DNA of 64,000 nt, taken from Verrucomicrobiota bacterium. GTDB taxonomy: Bacteria > Verrucomicrobiota > Verrucomicrobiia > Limisphaerales > UBA1319. How positions within the stretch are numbered: position 1 is the first letter of the stretch; the number at the start of each line of letters is the position of its first letter. The position numbers and the translations under genes are program-made. Positions 42,662 to 51,633 of the stretch are shown here, piece after piece. The stretch spans positions 248,001 through 312,000 of the forward strand of contig JAKLHY010000002.1 of NCBI GenBank assembly GCA_022709905.1. The letters run 5' to 3'. Below the pieces are notes generated by a model. The model searched no databases, was not told where the DNA came from, and saw only the letters and a program-made list of their open reading frames with translations.

Positions 42662-43257
42662 GACGAGAAAGAGCTCCTGCGAGAGATCGTGGTTTCGAAT
42701 TTGTGATAGTCGATTTTTTGGCCGGTCGGATAATTTGTGCCTTGAAACTCAAGCCGGATATGGACGGAGACATTTCCCGTTTCATTGGTCAGAATTTGGC
42801 CCGCGTAGTCGCGCAACGTGAAAATATGATTGGTCCCACTTACCAGGATGGAATCCCCCAGGAAATTGATGTTGGTCGATCCCATCACCGCACGATGCAA
42901 GCTGGCGTTATCCGCGTCGAAATAATAGCAGACGTAATTGCTTGCATCGAGCCAAATTTGGAGGGCATTGCCCTGGCGCAACGCCCCGACGTTGGTGATG
43001 GCATGGAAGGGGTCGGAATACGAATTGGCAACGTAAACGTTTGCGGCGCTGTAAACTTCGGAGATCAGATACTTGACCATGTCCCGCGAGGCCTGGCTGG
43101 CCTGGAGTTTGCTTCGGCAGAGCGAATAGAGTCGCAATCCATAGAGATGCCCCGACAATACGACGGCCAGCACCATGATGATTAACCCGATCGAAATGAG
43201 CATCTCCACCAGGGTGACACCGGATCGCTGGGATGTGGATGATTGACTGATCTGCAT
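42658..43257 (-). CDS. Prepilin-type pseudopilin (PilW/GspJ-like)
   Basis: A 199-residue protein with a class III prepilin signal: short basic leader MQISQSSTSQRSG, then VTLVEMLISIGLIIMVLAVV with Glu at mature position 5. The C-terminal domain is beta-rich (IFTLRDYAGQ, VHIRLEFQG). Length and layout fit minor pseudopilins of the PilW/GspJ type. A peptidase such as PilD would cleave after the Gly before VTLVE. It overlaps the next gene by ATGA and follows the other pseudopilin gene by about 20 bases. Confidence 0.85.
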   Translation of the reverse strand: MQISQSSTSQRSGVTLVEMLISIGLIIMVLAVVLSGHLYGLRLYSLCRSKLQASQASRDMVKYLISEVYSAANVYVANSYSDPFHAITNVGALRQGNALQIWLDASNYVCYYFDADNASLHRAVMGSTNINFLGDSILVSGTNHIFTLRDYAGQILTNETGNVSVHIRLEFQGTNYPTGQKIDYHKFETTISRRSSFSS

Positions 43258-43276
43258 AATTCAACGCGCTTATCCG

Positions 43277-43741
43277 CTATTGATCGGGCGCCCGATAGCT
43301 CACGATACGGTTGGTAAACAGTTTGTCCATGAATGGCCAAACACACTCGATATCGATCTGGCGCAATGGCGGCACCACGGATACCTCGGTAATCGTTGTC
43401 TTGACCGTCACAGCGAGGTTTGAACCTCCAGAGACAGGGATGTCAAGGATTTCGACGATATCCTGAAAATTGGTCGATACAAACTGGTTGTGTTCTGCAA
43501 GGTTCGGGTAAGCTTGGGTGTCCCATCGGGCTGCCCGCGTCTGTTCCAGACGTTTCATAACCAAGCCCTGCGCATTCAGATAATAAGCCGCCCATTCCGC
43601 CCGGCGCGCGCTCTGCAGGTAGCCTAAAATGGTGGCGCTTAAGAGGATGGCCGCCAACAGGATCCCAAACAAGGCTTCGGTCAGCGCAAACGCGCCTTTC
43701 CGCCGCTGTTGAGTATCCACCATCCAATGATCCAGAATCAT
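43277..43741 (-). CDS. Prepilin-type pseudopilin (PilV/GspI-like) with atypical cleavage region
   Basis: A protein of about 154 residues starting MILDHWMVDTQQRRKG; MVDTQQ six residues later is also possible. The prepilin region reads RRKGAFALTEALFGILLAAI: the usual G/FTLIE is replaced by G-A-F-A-L-T-E, with Glu still five or six residues after the expected cut. It continues with an extended helix (YLQSARRAEWAAYYLNAQ) and a small beta domain. It is the first gene of a three-gene minor pseudopilin operon. Confidence 0.78.
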   Translation of the reverse strand: MILDHWMVDTQQRRKGAFALTEALFGILLAAILLSATILGYLQSARRAEWAAYYLNAQGLVMKRLEQTRAARWDTQAYPNLAEHNQFVSTNFQDIVEILDIPVSGGSNLAVTVKTTITEVSVVPPLRQIDIECVWPFMDKLFTNRIVSYRAPDQ

Positions 43742-44033
43742 AATGCGTCTCAAGACTGAGAACTCAAAGACAGATTTGACGAATAGCATTTGTCATTCCA
43801 TGGTCAATCATTATTCCAAATAAATAAACCATCTTTCCTCGAATGAACAGGTCTTTTTCATGGCGTTTCAGATTGAAGTCATTTGGCGGGCGCGGCTTAT
43901 GACCCCCACTTTTTTTACGATTTCAGAATCCAGAATAGTTACTGCATGTCCAGAATGTGGACATTCCATTTCCAGATATGTACGAAAATCGGCAAACCAG
44001 CGAAAGCAGGGGGAGGGTTAAGAAACTTCGATA

Positions 44034-44447
44034 TCAGGGCCTCGTTGAACTCGGCCCTCTGGCATCCCCTCGCCACGAGAAGGCTCCTTTCTTCAAGGCA
44101 TACAGGTACCCAACAAACAGGACGCTCAGGAAAGAAAGCATGGAAAACAAGGCGAGGTTGGCATGTTCAATCAGCAAATCGCGATAGATTACCGCCCAGG
44201 GATAAAGAAAGACCACCTCGATATCAAAAAGGATGAACAACACAGCGACGAGATAGAACTTGACCGAAAAGCGGGGCACCCCATCCATGAGGGGGAGCAT
44301 GCCGCATTCGTAGGCGGTGTCTTTAATGGGCAAACGACGGTTCGATCTTCCTAGCAAGGCTGATCCGATCATCATTCCTGCGACCATGCCCACAGCCAGC
44401 AGCATGAGCAGAAGCACAGGAACATATTCACGCAGATGCGTGTCCAT
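44034..44447 (-). CDS. nuoA: NADH-quinone oxidoreductase subunit A
   Basis: A protein of about 137 residues starting MDTHLREYVPVLLLMLLAVG; a longer frame to 44501 is not conserved. Three membrane segments are visible. Family signatures are KDTAYECGMLPL and FSVKFYLVAVLFILFDIEVV FLYPWA. NuoA is a small membrane subunit of complex I. Unusually, no nuoB or other nuo gene adjoins it here; the next features on that strand are tRNA-Val upstream and the pseudopilin operon downstream. Confidence 0.92.
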   Translation of the reverse strand: MDTHLREYVPVLLLMLLAVGMVAGMMIGSALLGRSNRRLPIKDTAYECGMLPLMDGVPRFSVKFYLVAVLFILFDIEVVFLYPWAVIYRDLLIEHANLALFSMLSFLSVLFVGYLYALKKGAFSWRGDARGPSSTRP

Positions 44448-44504
44448 GGGCGGAATCCTAGACCGATCAGGCTGGGCTGGCAAGGGGGGAAACAGAAACA
44501 AAAA

Positions 44505-44582
44505 TGGTGCGCGATACAGGGCTTGAACCTGTGACCCCTACCGTGTCAAGGTAGTGCTCTTCCACTGAGCTAACCGCGCACC
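44505..44582 (-). tRNA. tRNA-Val (anticodon GAC)
   Basis: On the minus strand the acceptor stem GGTGCGC pairs with GCGCACC. The D-arm begins GTTAGCTCAGTGG, the anticodon stem-loop is CTACC-TTGACAC-GGTAG (anticodon GAC), and the T-arm holds GGTTCAAGCC. The 3' CCA is not encoded. It lies about 60 bases upstream of nuoA. Confidence 0.95.
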
Positions 44583-44704
44583 CGGGCGTGGTTCGAAAAA
44601 ACTGCTATACTCGGCCGGTTTTGGCAAGCCCGGAGTTTTGGAAAAGGGGGCTTTCAAAAACTGGCTATGAACTCGAGATGCCGAATAGTGATCATGGCAG
44701 ACCC

Positions 44705-44741
44705 CTAAGGTCCTGAAGTGTTTGGAGCATCGATGGAATGA
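44705..44741 (-). repeat. Family A repeat fragment
   Basis: AGGTCCTGAAGTGTTTGGAG then CATCGATGGAATGAG is the inverse of the centre of the family-A repeat. Only about 37 bases remain, just upstream of fabD. Confidence 0.75.
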
Positions 44742-44848
44742 GGGAATCCGCGGTTAGATGTTATTGCGAGCATCTTACGGGCAGACTTGGAGGGGGCGAT
44801 TATGGGCTTTTCAGACGGACGGGGATGGTGTTAAGTCGCGGACGTTTT

Positions 44849-45772
44849 ATGAAGAAAATTGCGCTTTTATTTGCCGGTCAGGGTGCGCAGGTGGTCGGCA
44901 TGGGACAGGATTTGTCGGAGAATTATCCGGCGGCCAGAGCTCTCTTTGAGCGAGCCAATGAGATCCTCGGGTATGATTTAGCCGGGATATGTCATCGGGG
45001 GCCCGAATTGGAACTCACCAAGACGGAACACGCTCAGCCAGGCATATACCTGGTGAGTTGGATTGCCTATCAACTGGTTCTGGAGGCATGTCCGGGGCTG
45101 GTGGTGGAGGCTGCGGCCGGATTGTCGCTGGGTGAGTTTACGGCACTCGTGGCGGGCGGGGCGTTGTCGTTTGAGGATGGCTTGCATCTGGTGCGTCAAC
45201 GGGGGCTGTTTATGCAGGAGGCCTGCGAACTGACCCGGGGCACCATGGCGGCAATCATTGGCCTCGAAGAGGACGCCACGAGAGCGGTTTGCCAGGAAGC
45301 CGATGTGGAGTTGGCCAATCTGAACTGCCCGGGACAGCTGGTGATCTCGGGAGAATATGAAAGCGTGGTCCGGGCGTCTGAACTAGCCAAGGCCCGAGGC
45401 GCGAAACGAGCCGTGGTGCTGCCGGTGGCTGGAGCCTATCATTCCCGGCTGATGGTTAGCGCGCAGGAAAAATTACGCCAGGCGATGGAGAAACTGGCCT
45501 GGCGGACACCGGCATTTCCCGTTGTGGCCAATGTGACCGCCCGTCCGCACGATGTGGCAGCCGACATTCAGGCGTTGATGGTGCGGCAGGTGACCGCATC
45601 CGTTCGTTGGGAGGAATCGATGAGGTGCCTTTTGGGGCAGGGATGCCGCTGTTTTCTTGAACTGGGGCCTGGCACGGCCTTGTCCGGATTTATGCGGCGT
45701 ATTGATCGGAATGTCGAGGTCTTGAACGTGGCCGACATGCCGAGTTTGGAGAAAACAATGAGGGCGCTTTAA
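44849..45772 (+). CDS. fabD: Malonyl-CoA:ACP transacylase
   Basis: About 307 residues starting MKKIALLFAGQGAQVVGMGQ. The nucleophile is in AAGLSLGEFTALVAGG (GLSLG), the active His in VAGAYHSRLM, and the loop GPGTALSGFMRR is near the end. It loads malonyl groups on ACP for fatty acid synthesis. I chose ATG 44849; the longer frame from 44738 covers the repeat fragment. It leads a fab operon in the order fabD-fabG-acpP-fabF. Confidence 0.96.
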   Translation: MKKIALLFAGQGAQVVGMGQDLSENYPAARALFERANEILGYDLAGICHRGPELELTKTEHAQPGIYLVSWIAYQLVLEACPGLVVEAAAGLSLGEFTALVAGGALSFEDGLHLVRQRGLFMQEACELTRGTMAAIIGLEEDATRAVCQEADVELANLNCPGQLVISGEYESVVRASELAKARGAKRAVVLPVAGAYHSRLMVSAQEKLRQAMEKLAWRTPAFPVVANVTARPHDVAADIQALMVRQVTASVRWEESMRCLLGQGCRCFLELGPGTALSGFMRRIDRNVEVLNVADMPSLEKTMRAL

Positions 45773-45794
45773 GGCGTCCAGGAGGTTTGATGAT

Positions 45795-46538
45795 ATGAAT
45801 CGACTCACAAATCAGATTGCTTTGGTGACCGGCGCCGGACGTGGAATTGGCCGGGCGATTGCACTGGCCTTTGCCAAGGAAGGAGCGGACGTCATCTGTC
45901 TTTCCCGAACGGTTGAGAATTCGGAGAAGGTGGCGTCCGAGGTTCGGGCTTTGGGCAGGCAGGCCTGGGCGCATGCGGTCGATGTGTCCCGGAGCGATGC
46001 GGTGGACGGCTTGATACGGAGCGTTTTGGCGGAGCCTGGGAGAGTGGATATTTTGGTGAATAACGCGGGCATTACGCGAGACGGTCTGCTGATGCGCATG
46101 AGCGACGAGGACTGGGATGTGGTCATGGACACCAATCTGAAGGGGGCTTTTCTGTTGACGCGCGGTCTTTGCCGATCGTTTATCAAGCAGCGTTCCGGCC
46201 GGATCATCAATATCACCTCGGTGATTGGCTTGATTGGCAACGCCGGCCAGTGTAATTACGCCGCGAGCAAGGCGGCCTTGATTGGACTGAGCAAATCGGT
46301 CGCTCGCGAGCTTGCTCCCCGCGGGATCACCGTCAATGCCATCGCGCCGGGTTTCATCCAAACCGATATGACCGCCGTTCTGAAAGAGGAATGGCGCAAA
46401 GATCTTCTCGGCCGAATTCCTTTAGGCGCCTTTGGCGAGCCTGAGGATGTGGCGCAGACAGCGGTTTTTCTGGCCAGCCCTGCGGCGCGATACATTACTG
46501 GGCAAGTTCTGTGCGTCGACGGGGGGATGACAATGTAA
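45795..46538 (+). CDS. fabG: 3-oxoacyl-ACP reductase
   Basis: A 247-residue SDR of the FabG type: TGAGRGIGRAIALAFA cofactor motif, ILVNNAGITRDGLLMRMSDE, and the active site NITSVIGLIGNAGQCNYAASKAAL (Ser, Tyr, Lys). The C-terminus YITGQVLCVDGGMTM is typical. It reduces 3-ketoacyl-ACP with NADPH. AGGAGG lies a few bases upstream, 20 bases after fabD. Unlike the SDR at 18984 it has the full FabG C-terminus. Confidence 0.96.
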   Translation: MNRLTNQIALVTGAGRGIGRAIALAFAKEGADVICLSRTVENSEKVASEVRALGRQAWAHAVDVSRSDAVDGLIRSVLAEPGRVDILVNNAGITRDGLLMRMSDEDWDVVMDTNLKGAFLLTRGLCRSFIKQRSGRIINITSVIGLIGNAGQCNYAASKAALIGLSKSVARELAPRGITVNAIAPGFIQTDMTAVLKEEWRKDLLGRIPLGAFGEPEDVAQTAVFLASPAARYITGQVLCVDGGMTM

Positions 46539-46684
46539 CCTATGGCTCCAGATAAGGCTGGACGCCAGCCCGCAGGCTCGCTAGACAAGATTCAACCAAG
46601 ACAGTCTGAAAAATATTTACTTCGAGGCTTGACGCCTCTGAAACGGTCGCATAGACACGAACAGCAAAAAGAATGGAGAAACCC

Positions 46685-46930
46685 ATGGCTGCTGAAAAAA
46701 CGATTGAACAGAGAGTAAAAGACATCATTGTCGAGCAACTGGGCGTCAATGCCGATCAGGTGACGGCCGACGCCAAGTTCATTGAAGATTTGGGCGCCGA
46801 CTCATTGGATACGGTGGAACTGATCATGGCTTTGGAGGAGGAATTCGGTCTGGAAGTCCCTGATGAAGAGGCTGATAAACTTCAAAGCGTCGGAGATGTC
46901 ATCAAGTACATCGAGGAAAATCAAAAGTAA
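46685..46930 (+). CDS. acpP: Acyl carrier protein
   Basis: About 81 residues starting [20 protein letters not shown]. The phosphopantetheine Ser is in [20 protein letters not shown]; the acidic helix and C-terminal [13 protein letters not shown] are standard. ATG 46685 is preferred over 46673. A 146-base gap separates it from fabG and could hold its own promoter, as acpP is usually expressed more than its neighbours. A hairpin with a T run follows before fabF. Confidence 0.97.
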   Translation: MAAEKTIEQRVKDIIVEQLGVNADQVTADAKFIEDLGADSLDTVELIMALEEEFGLEVPDEEADKLQSVGDVIKYIEENQK

Positions 46931-46947
46931 AAGGACCCAGAGTTTTC

Positions 46948-46985
46948 GGGCAGCGGCTGGCTAAGGTCGGGCTGCCCATTTTTTT
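46948..46985 (+). terminator. Terminator/attenuator between acpP and fabF
   Basis: GGGCAGC (46948-46954) pairs with GCTGCCC (46971-46977), followed by ATTTTTTT. The T run ends one or two bases before the fabF ATG. Partial termination would keep acpP expression above fabF. Confidence 0.72.
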
Positions 46986-46986
46986 C

Positions 46987-48246
46987 ATGCCAGCACATTG
47001 GACGGAACGCAGGGTGGTCATCACCGGGCTGGGGATCGTGACCCCTTTAGGCTCGGGAATGAGCACGTTTTGGGACAACCTCCTCGCCGGCAAATGCGGT
47101 GTCGATCGGATTTCACACTTTGATCCCAGCGCTTTTGACTGCCAGATTGCCGCTGAAGTGCGCAATTTCGATCCCACACCGGCTTTTAACTCGCCCAAGG
47201 AAATACGTCGGACCGACCGTTTCATTCAGTTTGCGATGGTGGCAGGATTGGAGGCGCTGAAAGACTCCGGCTTGGATCTGGAGCGGGAGAACCGGGATGA
47301 AATGGGTGTGTTCATCGGTTCAGGAATCGGGGGATTGGCGACGACGAGTGATCAGCATCAGGTGTTGTTGGAGAAAGGACCGGGCCGGGTGTCGCCGTTT
47401 ATGATCCCCATGCTGATCCTGAACATGGCGTCCGGCATTTTTTCCATACACCACAAATTGCGCGGTCCCAATCTGGCGACCTGTTCCGCCTGCGCCACAT
47501 CCGCTCATGCCATTGGCGAAGCATGGCGCACGATCAAAATGGGCGATGCCAGTGTGATTGTGGCCGGGGGAGCCGAAGCAACCATTGTTCCACTGGGAAT
47601 CAGTGGATTCTGTGCCATGAGGGCCATGAGCACGCACAATCATGAGCCCCAGAAGGCTTCGCGGCCATTCGACGCCGAGCGGGATGGCTTTGTCATGGGC
47701 GAGGGGGCCGGCGTGCTGATCCTTGAAGAGTTGGAGCACGCCAAGGCGCGTGGCGCGCGGATTTATTGCGAGTTGGTGGGATATGGCAACACAGCGGACG
47801 CGAGTCACTTGACCGCCCCGGCGCCCGAGGGCGAGGGAGCCGCTCGCTGCATCCGGATGGCTCTGAGATCGGCGGGGCTGAATCCGAGCGATATTTCTTA
47901 CATCAACACGCACGGAACCGCCACTCCGCAGGGGGATATTTGTGAAACTCAGGCCATCAAGAACGTTTTTGGTGATCACGCTCGAGAGGTGGCCATCAGT
48001 TCGACAAAGGGGGCGACGGGCCACATGCTGGGGGCGGCGGGCGCCGCAGAGATGGCCATCTGCGTCAAGGCGATCGAGGCCAATGTCGTGCCGCCCACGA
48101 TCAATTACGAGCATCCCGATCCGCAATGCGATTTGGACTATGTCCCCAATCATGCCCGGGAAATGAAGGTGGACGCCATTGTCACCAATTCATTCGGTTT
48201 TGGGGGACACAACGCCTGTCTGGTGGCCAAGAGGTTTGTCGGGTGA
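46987..48246 (+). CDS. fabF: 3-oxoacyl-ACP synthase II
   Basis: A 419-residue KAS II. It begins RRVVITGLGIVTPLGSGMST after a short leader. The catalytic Cys is in NLATCSACATSAHAIGEAW, and the two His residues are in NTHGTATPQGD and STKGATGHMLGAAGAAEMA. The length is normal. No clear Shine-Dalgarno is present because the terminator T run abuts the ATG, so translation may depend on coupling or a weak site. The stop overlaps the next gene. Confidence 0.96.
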   Translation: MPAHWTERRVVITGLGIVTPLGSGMSTFWDNLLAGKCGVDRISHFDPSAFDCQIAAEVRNFDPTPAFNSPKEIRRTDRFIQFAMVAGLEALKDSGLDLERENRDEMGVFIGSGIGGLATTSDQHQVLLEKGPGRVSPFMIPMLILNMASGIFSIHHKLRGPNLATCSACATSAHAIGEAWRTIKMGDASVIVAGGAEATIVPLGISGFCAMRAMSTHNHEPQKASRPFDAERDGFVMGEGAGVLILEELEHAKARGARIYCELVGYGNTADASHLTAPAPEGEGAARCIRMALRSAGLNPSDISYINTHGTATPQGDICETQAIKNVFGDHAREVAISSTKGATGHMLGAAGAAEMAICVKAIEANVVPPTINYEHPDPQCDLDYVPNHAREMKVDAIVTNSFGFGGHNACLVAKRFVG

Positions 48247-48755
48247 GAAAACCTTCAATCGAGGTCACTGTCCGTGAGATGGAGTTGCGGGACATTGCTC
48301 CGGTCTTTGAACTGGGGCAACGGTTGTTCACCGCGGAGAAGTTACCGACCTTATACCGCTCTTGGGATCAGCATGAATTGGTCCAGCTATTTGGTTCCGA
48401 CAGCGAGACCTGCCTTGTGGCCGAGGCCGAATCGCAGATCATCGGATTTGCGCTGGGGCGGGTGATGCAGAAGCCTCGCAGCGCCTGGCGGTATGGCTGG
48501 CTGCTGTGGCTGGGAGTTGAGCCCAAGTTTAAACGCCGCAAGATTGCCGCTCGACTCGTCGGTCAATTGACCAATCTGTTCATCGAACGCGACGCCCGCA
48601 TCATGCTGGTGGACACCGACGAGGACAACTCGGATGCCCTGACCTTTTTCCGGAGGTATGGGTTCGGCCAGGAAATCGCTCACGTCTATCTGTCGATGAA
48701 CCTGGAAAGCCATCCCCGATACCTGGAGCGCCGTTCTCTGGCCGACGAAGAATAA
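48243..48755 (+). CDS. GNAT-family N-acetyltransferase
   Basis: About 170 residues from a GTG start that overlaps the fabF stop (GTGA). GNAT core: WLLWLGVEPKFKRRKIAARL VGQL, with loop KRRKIA, and the C-terminal DNSDALTFFRRYGFGQEIAH typical of protein- or small-molecule N-acetyltransferases. The upstream extension of the frame lies inside fabF and is not real. The link with fatty-acid synthesis genes is positional only. Convergent with the FAD oxidoreductase gene 40 bases away. Confidence 0.88.
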   Translation: MRKPSIEVTVREMELRDIAPVFELGQRLFTAEKLPTLYRSWDQHELVQLFGSDSETCLVAEAESQIIGFALGRVMQKPRSAWRYGWLLWLGVEPKFKRRKIAARLVGQLTNLFIERDARIMLVDTDEDNSDALTFFRRYGFGQEIAHVYLSMNLESHPRYLERRSLADEE

Positions 48756-48794
48756 GGCCTTCAGTTTAGACCGGTTGCCAAAACCGGAATCCAC

Positions 48795-50705
48795 TCAGGA
48801 ATAACAGCGAATTTCGAAAATCCGCGCCAACGGATCGCCCTGGGTTCGATGGATCTGAATTCGGAGGGCGGCCGTATGAATGCCCGGCAAACGGATTCGG
48901 ATCAGGCGCAGGAAGTTGTTCTTAATTTCTGCGAGGGGAGCAAATTGTCCATTGGTTTCCGACAGGACGGCAAGATCGGCAATAGTTTCAGGTTGGGGAC
49001 CGCGGATCTGGCTGTAGTATTCGTTGTCTTGCCCGCTCAGATAAAGCCGTCGGTGCAGTCCGGAATCCAATGTAAGCTGGATCCAGCTCAGTTTCCGCGG
49101 CATTTGCCAACGCAGTTCAATCCAAGGCGCTGCGGGGGTCATCGGAGCGCGCCATTGATGAACAACGCCGTCACCGACCTCGCGATTCCATCCATCGATC
49201 ACGCGATGGGCGGGACCTTCCTGGGTTTCCGCCGAGGCGGTAATCCGGGCGCTTCGAGCCAGGTCATCGGGGTCGTCATTCCGGATGTCGAGCAACGACT
49301 GGTCGTCACGCAAGAGGCGCTGCTGATATCGTTGCAGCATCTCGGTTTTGCGCACAAGTTCTCGAGGCGTAAGGCCGTGCTGAAGACAAAAAGCGGCCGC
49401 TGTTCCCGCCGCCTGACCCATCGTCGCACAGGTGGCCATGACCCGGGTGGAGGCGAATGCGACGTGGGACGCGCTGATATCGCGACCCGCCATCAGGAGG
49501 TTGGGCCGATTGACGCTGTAGAGGCAGCGCAGTGGAATACTATAGGGCTGTTTTAAATGGATGTATCGGGTCGGAGGCGCATCCGCCAAATCAATGCCTC
49601 CCGGCGGGTGATCATCGATGGGCCATCCTCCGTAGGCCACACGATCTTCGAACGAACGGGCTTCCACCAAATCGTTCTGCTTCAGTATGTAGTCTCCTTC
49701 GATCCGGCGGTTTTCTCTTTTGCCCGGGATCATGCCCACCCAATCGAGCGCCCAATGCGATGAACTTGGATGCTGGCCGCTGTTCTTGATATAATCCCAG
49801 ATCCCCAGAACACAACGCAACAACTCGTGGCGTATCTTCTGATTATCCCGGATGGTATCCAGGTTTCCGCCCCACTCGATCCACCAGTATCCATATTCCC
49901 AGGAATGGATGGGGCGATGTTTGAAGTCATCTTTCTGGAATACACGCGCCCAACTGGGCGCGGCAAAAGGCATGGGACGATCGTGTTTGCGGGCGAAAAA
50001 CAGAAGGGTGTTCCCCATCGTTTTACGGTCGCCCACCGGAGGGGCGAGGGATTCGCCAAAGGCATCGATGCCTTCGCGACCATATCGGTAACGGGCGCCC
50101 GCCGCCGCAGCCAGGGTGGCGTCGCCTGTGCAATCGATGAAGAATGGCGCCTGGATGTCGTAGGACTCCTCCACGAGCGGACAGAGGGCGGTCACGCTGG
50201 CCACTTTTTGGCGCGCCACTCGGGCGTCGATCACCGAGGTGTCGAGCATCAGGTGAATGAGCCGCTCGGAGATCACCTTGTCATAAAGCATCAGGTCCCA
50301 CATCGCGAAAGACCGTTGCAGATTCGTGGCGGCATCCGTGAGCTTGAGTTCCTCGATCAAACCGGTTTCTCGCCACAAACGGAGTTCGTTCGGATTGTTG
50401 GCTCCGAGCGCGTGCATGCGGATTTCACTGCTCGAGTTGCCGCCCAGCCGGGATCGATTCTGAATCAAGACGACCGAAGCCCCGTTGCGAGCCGCCGCCA
50501 AAGCCGCGCAAACCCCCGCCAGTCCGCCCCCTGCGACCACCACGTCTGCCTTCATCTTTCGATGCGAGTAACGCAGGCGGGAGGAAGTCTGGACCGATGT
50601 CGCCACAGAGGCGGGGCTCGATCCCCCCACAGGACCCGATGAACTCCAAAGAACGACACTGCCCAGGCCCAAATCCCGAAAGAACTGTCGGCGTTTCAAT
50701 GGCAT
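48795..50705 (-). CDS. Tat-exported FAD-dependent oxidoreductase
   Basis: A 636-residue protein. The N-terminus MPLKRRQFFRDLGLGSVVLW carries a twin-arginine (RRQFF) signal. The FAD motif is ADVVVAGGGLAGVCAALAAA (about residues 53-75), then RLGGNSSSEIRMHALG and FFIDCTGDATLAAAAGARYR, as in the FAD_oxidored (PF12831) family. The LMAGRDISASHVAFASTRVM ATCATMGQAAG segment near residue 430 completes the FAD domain. The last 150 residues are beta-rich and may form a galactose-binding-like domain. Such proteins are abundant in PVC bacteria, with presumed roles in breakdown of complex sugars; substrate unknown. Confidence 0.88.
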   Translation of the reverse strand: MPLKRRQFFRDLGLGSVVLWSSSGPVGGSSPASVATSVQTSSRLRYSHRKMKADVVVAGGGLAGVCAALAAARNGASVVLIQNRSRLGGNSSSEIRMHALGANNPNELRLWRETGLIEELKLTDAATNLQRSFAMWDLMLYDKVISERLIHLMLDTSVIDARVARQKVASVTALCPLVEESYDIQAPFFIDCTGDATLAAAAGARYRYGREGIDAFGESLAPPVGDRKTMGNTLLFFARKHDRPMPFAAPSWARVFQKDDFKHRPIHSWEYGYWWIEWGGNLDTIRDNQKIRHELLRCVLGIWDYIKNSGQHPSSSHWALDWVGMIPGKRENRRIEGDYILKQNDLVEARSFEDRVAYGGWPIDDHPPGGIDLADAPPTRYIHLKQPYSIPLRCLYSVNRPNLLMAGRDISASHVAFASTRVMATCATMGQAAGTAAAFCLQHGLTPRELVRKTEMLQRYQQRLLRDDQSLLDIRNDDPDDLARSARITASAETQEGPAHRVIDGWNREVGDGVVHQWRAPMTPAAPWIELRWQMPRKLSWIQLTLDSGLHRRLYLSGQDNEYYSQIRGPQPETIADLAVLSETNGQFAPLAEIKNNFLRLIRIRLPGIHTAALRIQIHRTQGDPLARIFEIRCYS

Positions 50706-50810
50706 AGAGTGATCTTAAGGCTTTTTTGCCGGCGCCGGCAAGCAGAGTTGGCTCCTGCCTATAACCGCTTATGGACCCTCATAAATGCGAATAAAGACAG
50801 GCGGGCCCAA

Positions 50811-51009
50811 AACCGCACATAAGATGCTCCGAAAACAGAACCGCGAATGAACGCCAATAGACGCGAATGAAAGCGGAGGGGTTCGATGGGCTGAATCCCA
50901 GACATTCCATCGATGTTCCCAACACTTCCGGTCCTTCCTAATTTGGCCGGCCATTATTGGCGTTGATTGGCGTCTATTCGCGGTTCAGTCGTTTTATTTG
51001 CGGTTCAAG
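50811..51009 (+). repeat. About 200-bp interspersed repeat (family A), copy 3
   Basis: From AACCGCACATAAGATGCTCC to TTTGCGGTTCAAGG. It matches copies at 26246 and 40032 with few differences. It lies between the FAD oxidoreductase gene and the sigma-factor remnant. Confidence 0.88.
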
Positions 51010-51117
51010 GGCGGGATGGCCCTCTTGCATTGGGAGCGGCGAAAGGTCATGCTTCCATCTCGTGAGGTCGGTAAGACGGTTTCTCAGCAGCATCCGGCGG
51101 ATTCTGATGCGGGGGCC

Positions 51118-51633
51118 ATGATCAAGCCGTTATCCGATGCAGTCATGTCTGACCCAGAACATATAGAATCAGACGCGGGGGAGGCGGGTGCGTTTTGCAC
51201 GACGCATTGGAGTGTCGTCCTCCGCGCGGGGCAGAGCGATGACAGTCGCGTGGTCGAGGCGCTCGAAAAACTGTGCCGGACCTATTGGCAGCCCCTCTCA
51301 CCGGAGGAAACACCTGATCGCGCGTTTGATCGGCAATGGGCGCTCTTGCTTTTGGCCACCGTGTTGGATCGATTGCGGCTGGAATATGCGGCTGCTGGGC
51401 GCGAGAACTTGTTTGTCGGGCTGAAGGACACCTTGGCGGGGGGGCGGTCGGAAATCCCTTATCGCGAGCTGGCGCGCCGGATGGACATGAGTGAAGGAGC
51501 AGTCAAGGTGGCGGCCCACAGGCTGCGGCAGCGCTACCGTGATCTGTTGCGCGCTGTGATCGCCGACACCGTGGCTAGGCCTGAGGAAGTGGAGGAGGAA
51601 TTGCAGGAGCTTTTTGCCGTGCTGGGAGGTTGA
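51118..51633 (+). pseudogene. ECF-like RNA polymerase sigma factor lacking region 2 (in-frame internal deletion)
   Basis: About 171 residues survive. The N-terminal part AFCTTHWSVVLRAGQ...LEKLCRTYW matches PVC-type sigma-70-family factors, where about 80-100 residues containing region 2 (the -10-binding part with the YSPEDAQDLTQ-type motif) should follow. Instead it jumps in frame to LSPEETPDRAFDRQWALLLL. Region 4 is intact: YRELARRMDMSEGAVKVAAH RLRQRYRDLLR. Without region 2 it cannot bind core polymerase normally. It may be a decaying gene, an assembly join, or a truncated DNA-binding antagonist. Several ATG starts are possible (51049, 51118, 51145). Confidence 0.78.

Noticed and set aside
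48771..48787. Terminator between the GNAT gene and the FAD oxidoreductase gene
   Set aside because: CCGGTT and AACCGG make only a six-base stem with no T run; too weak to call.
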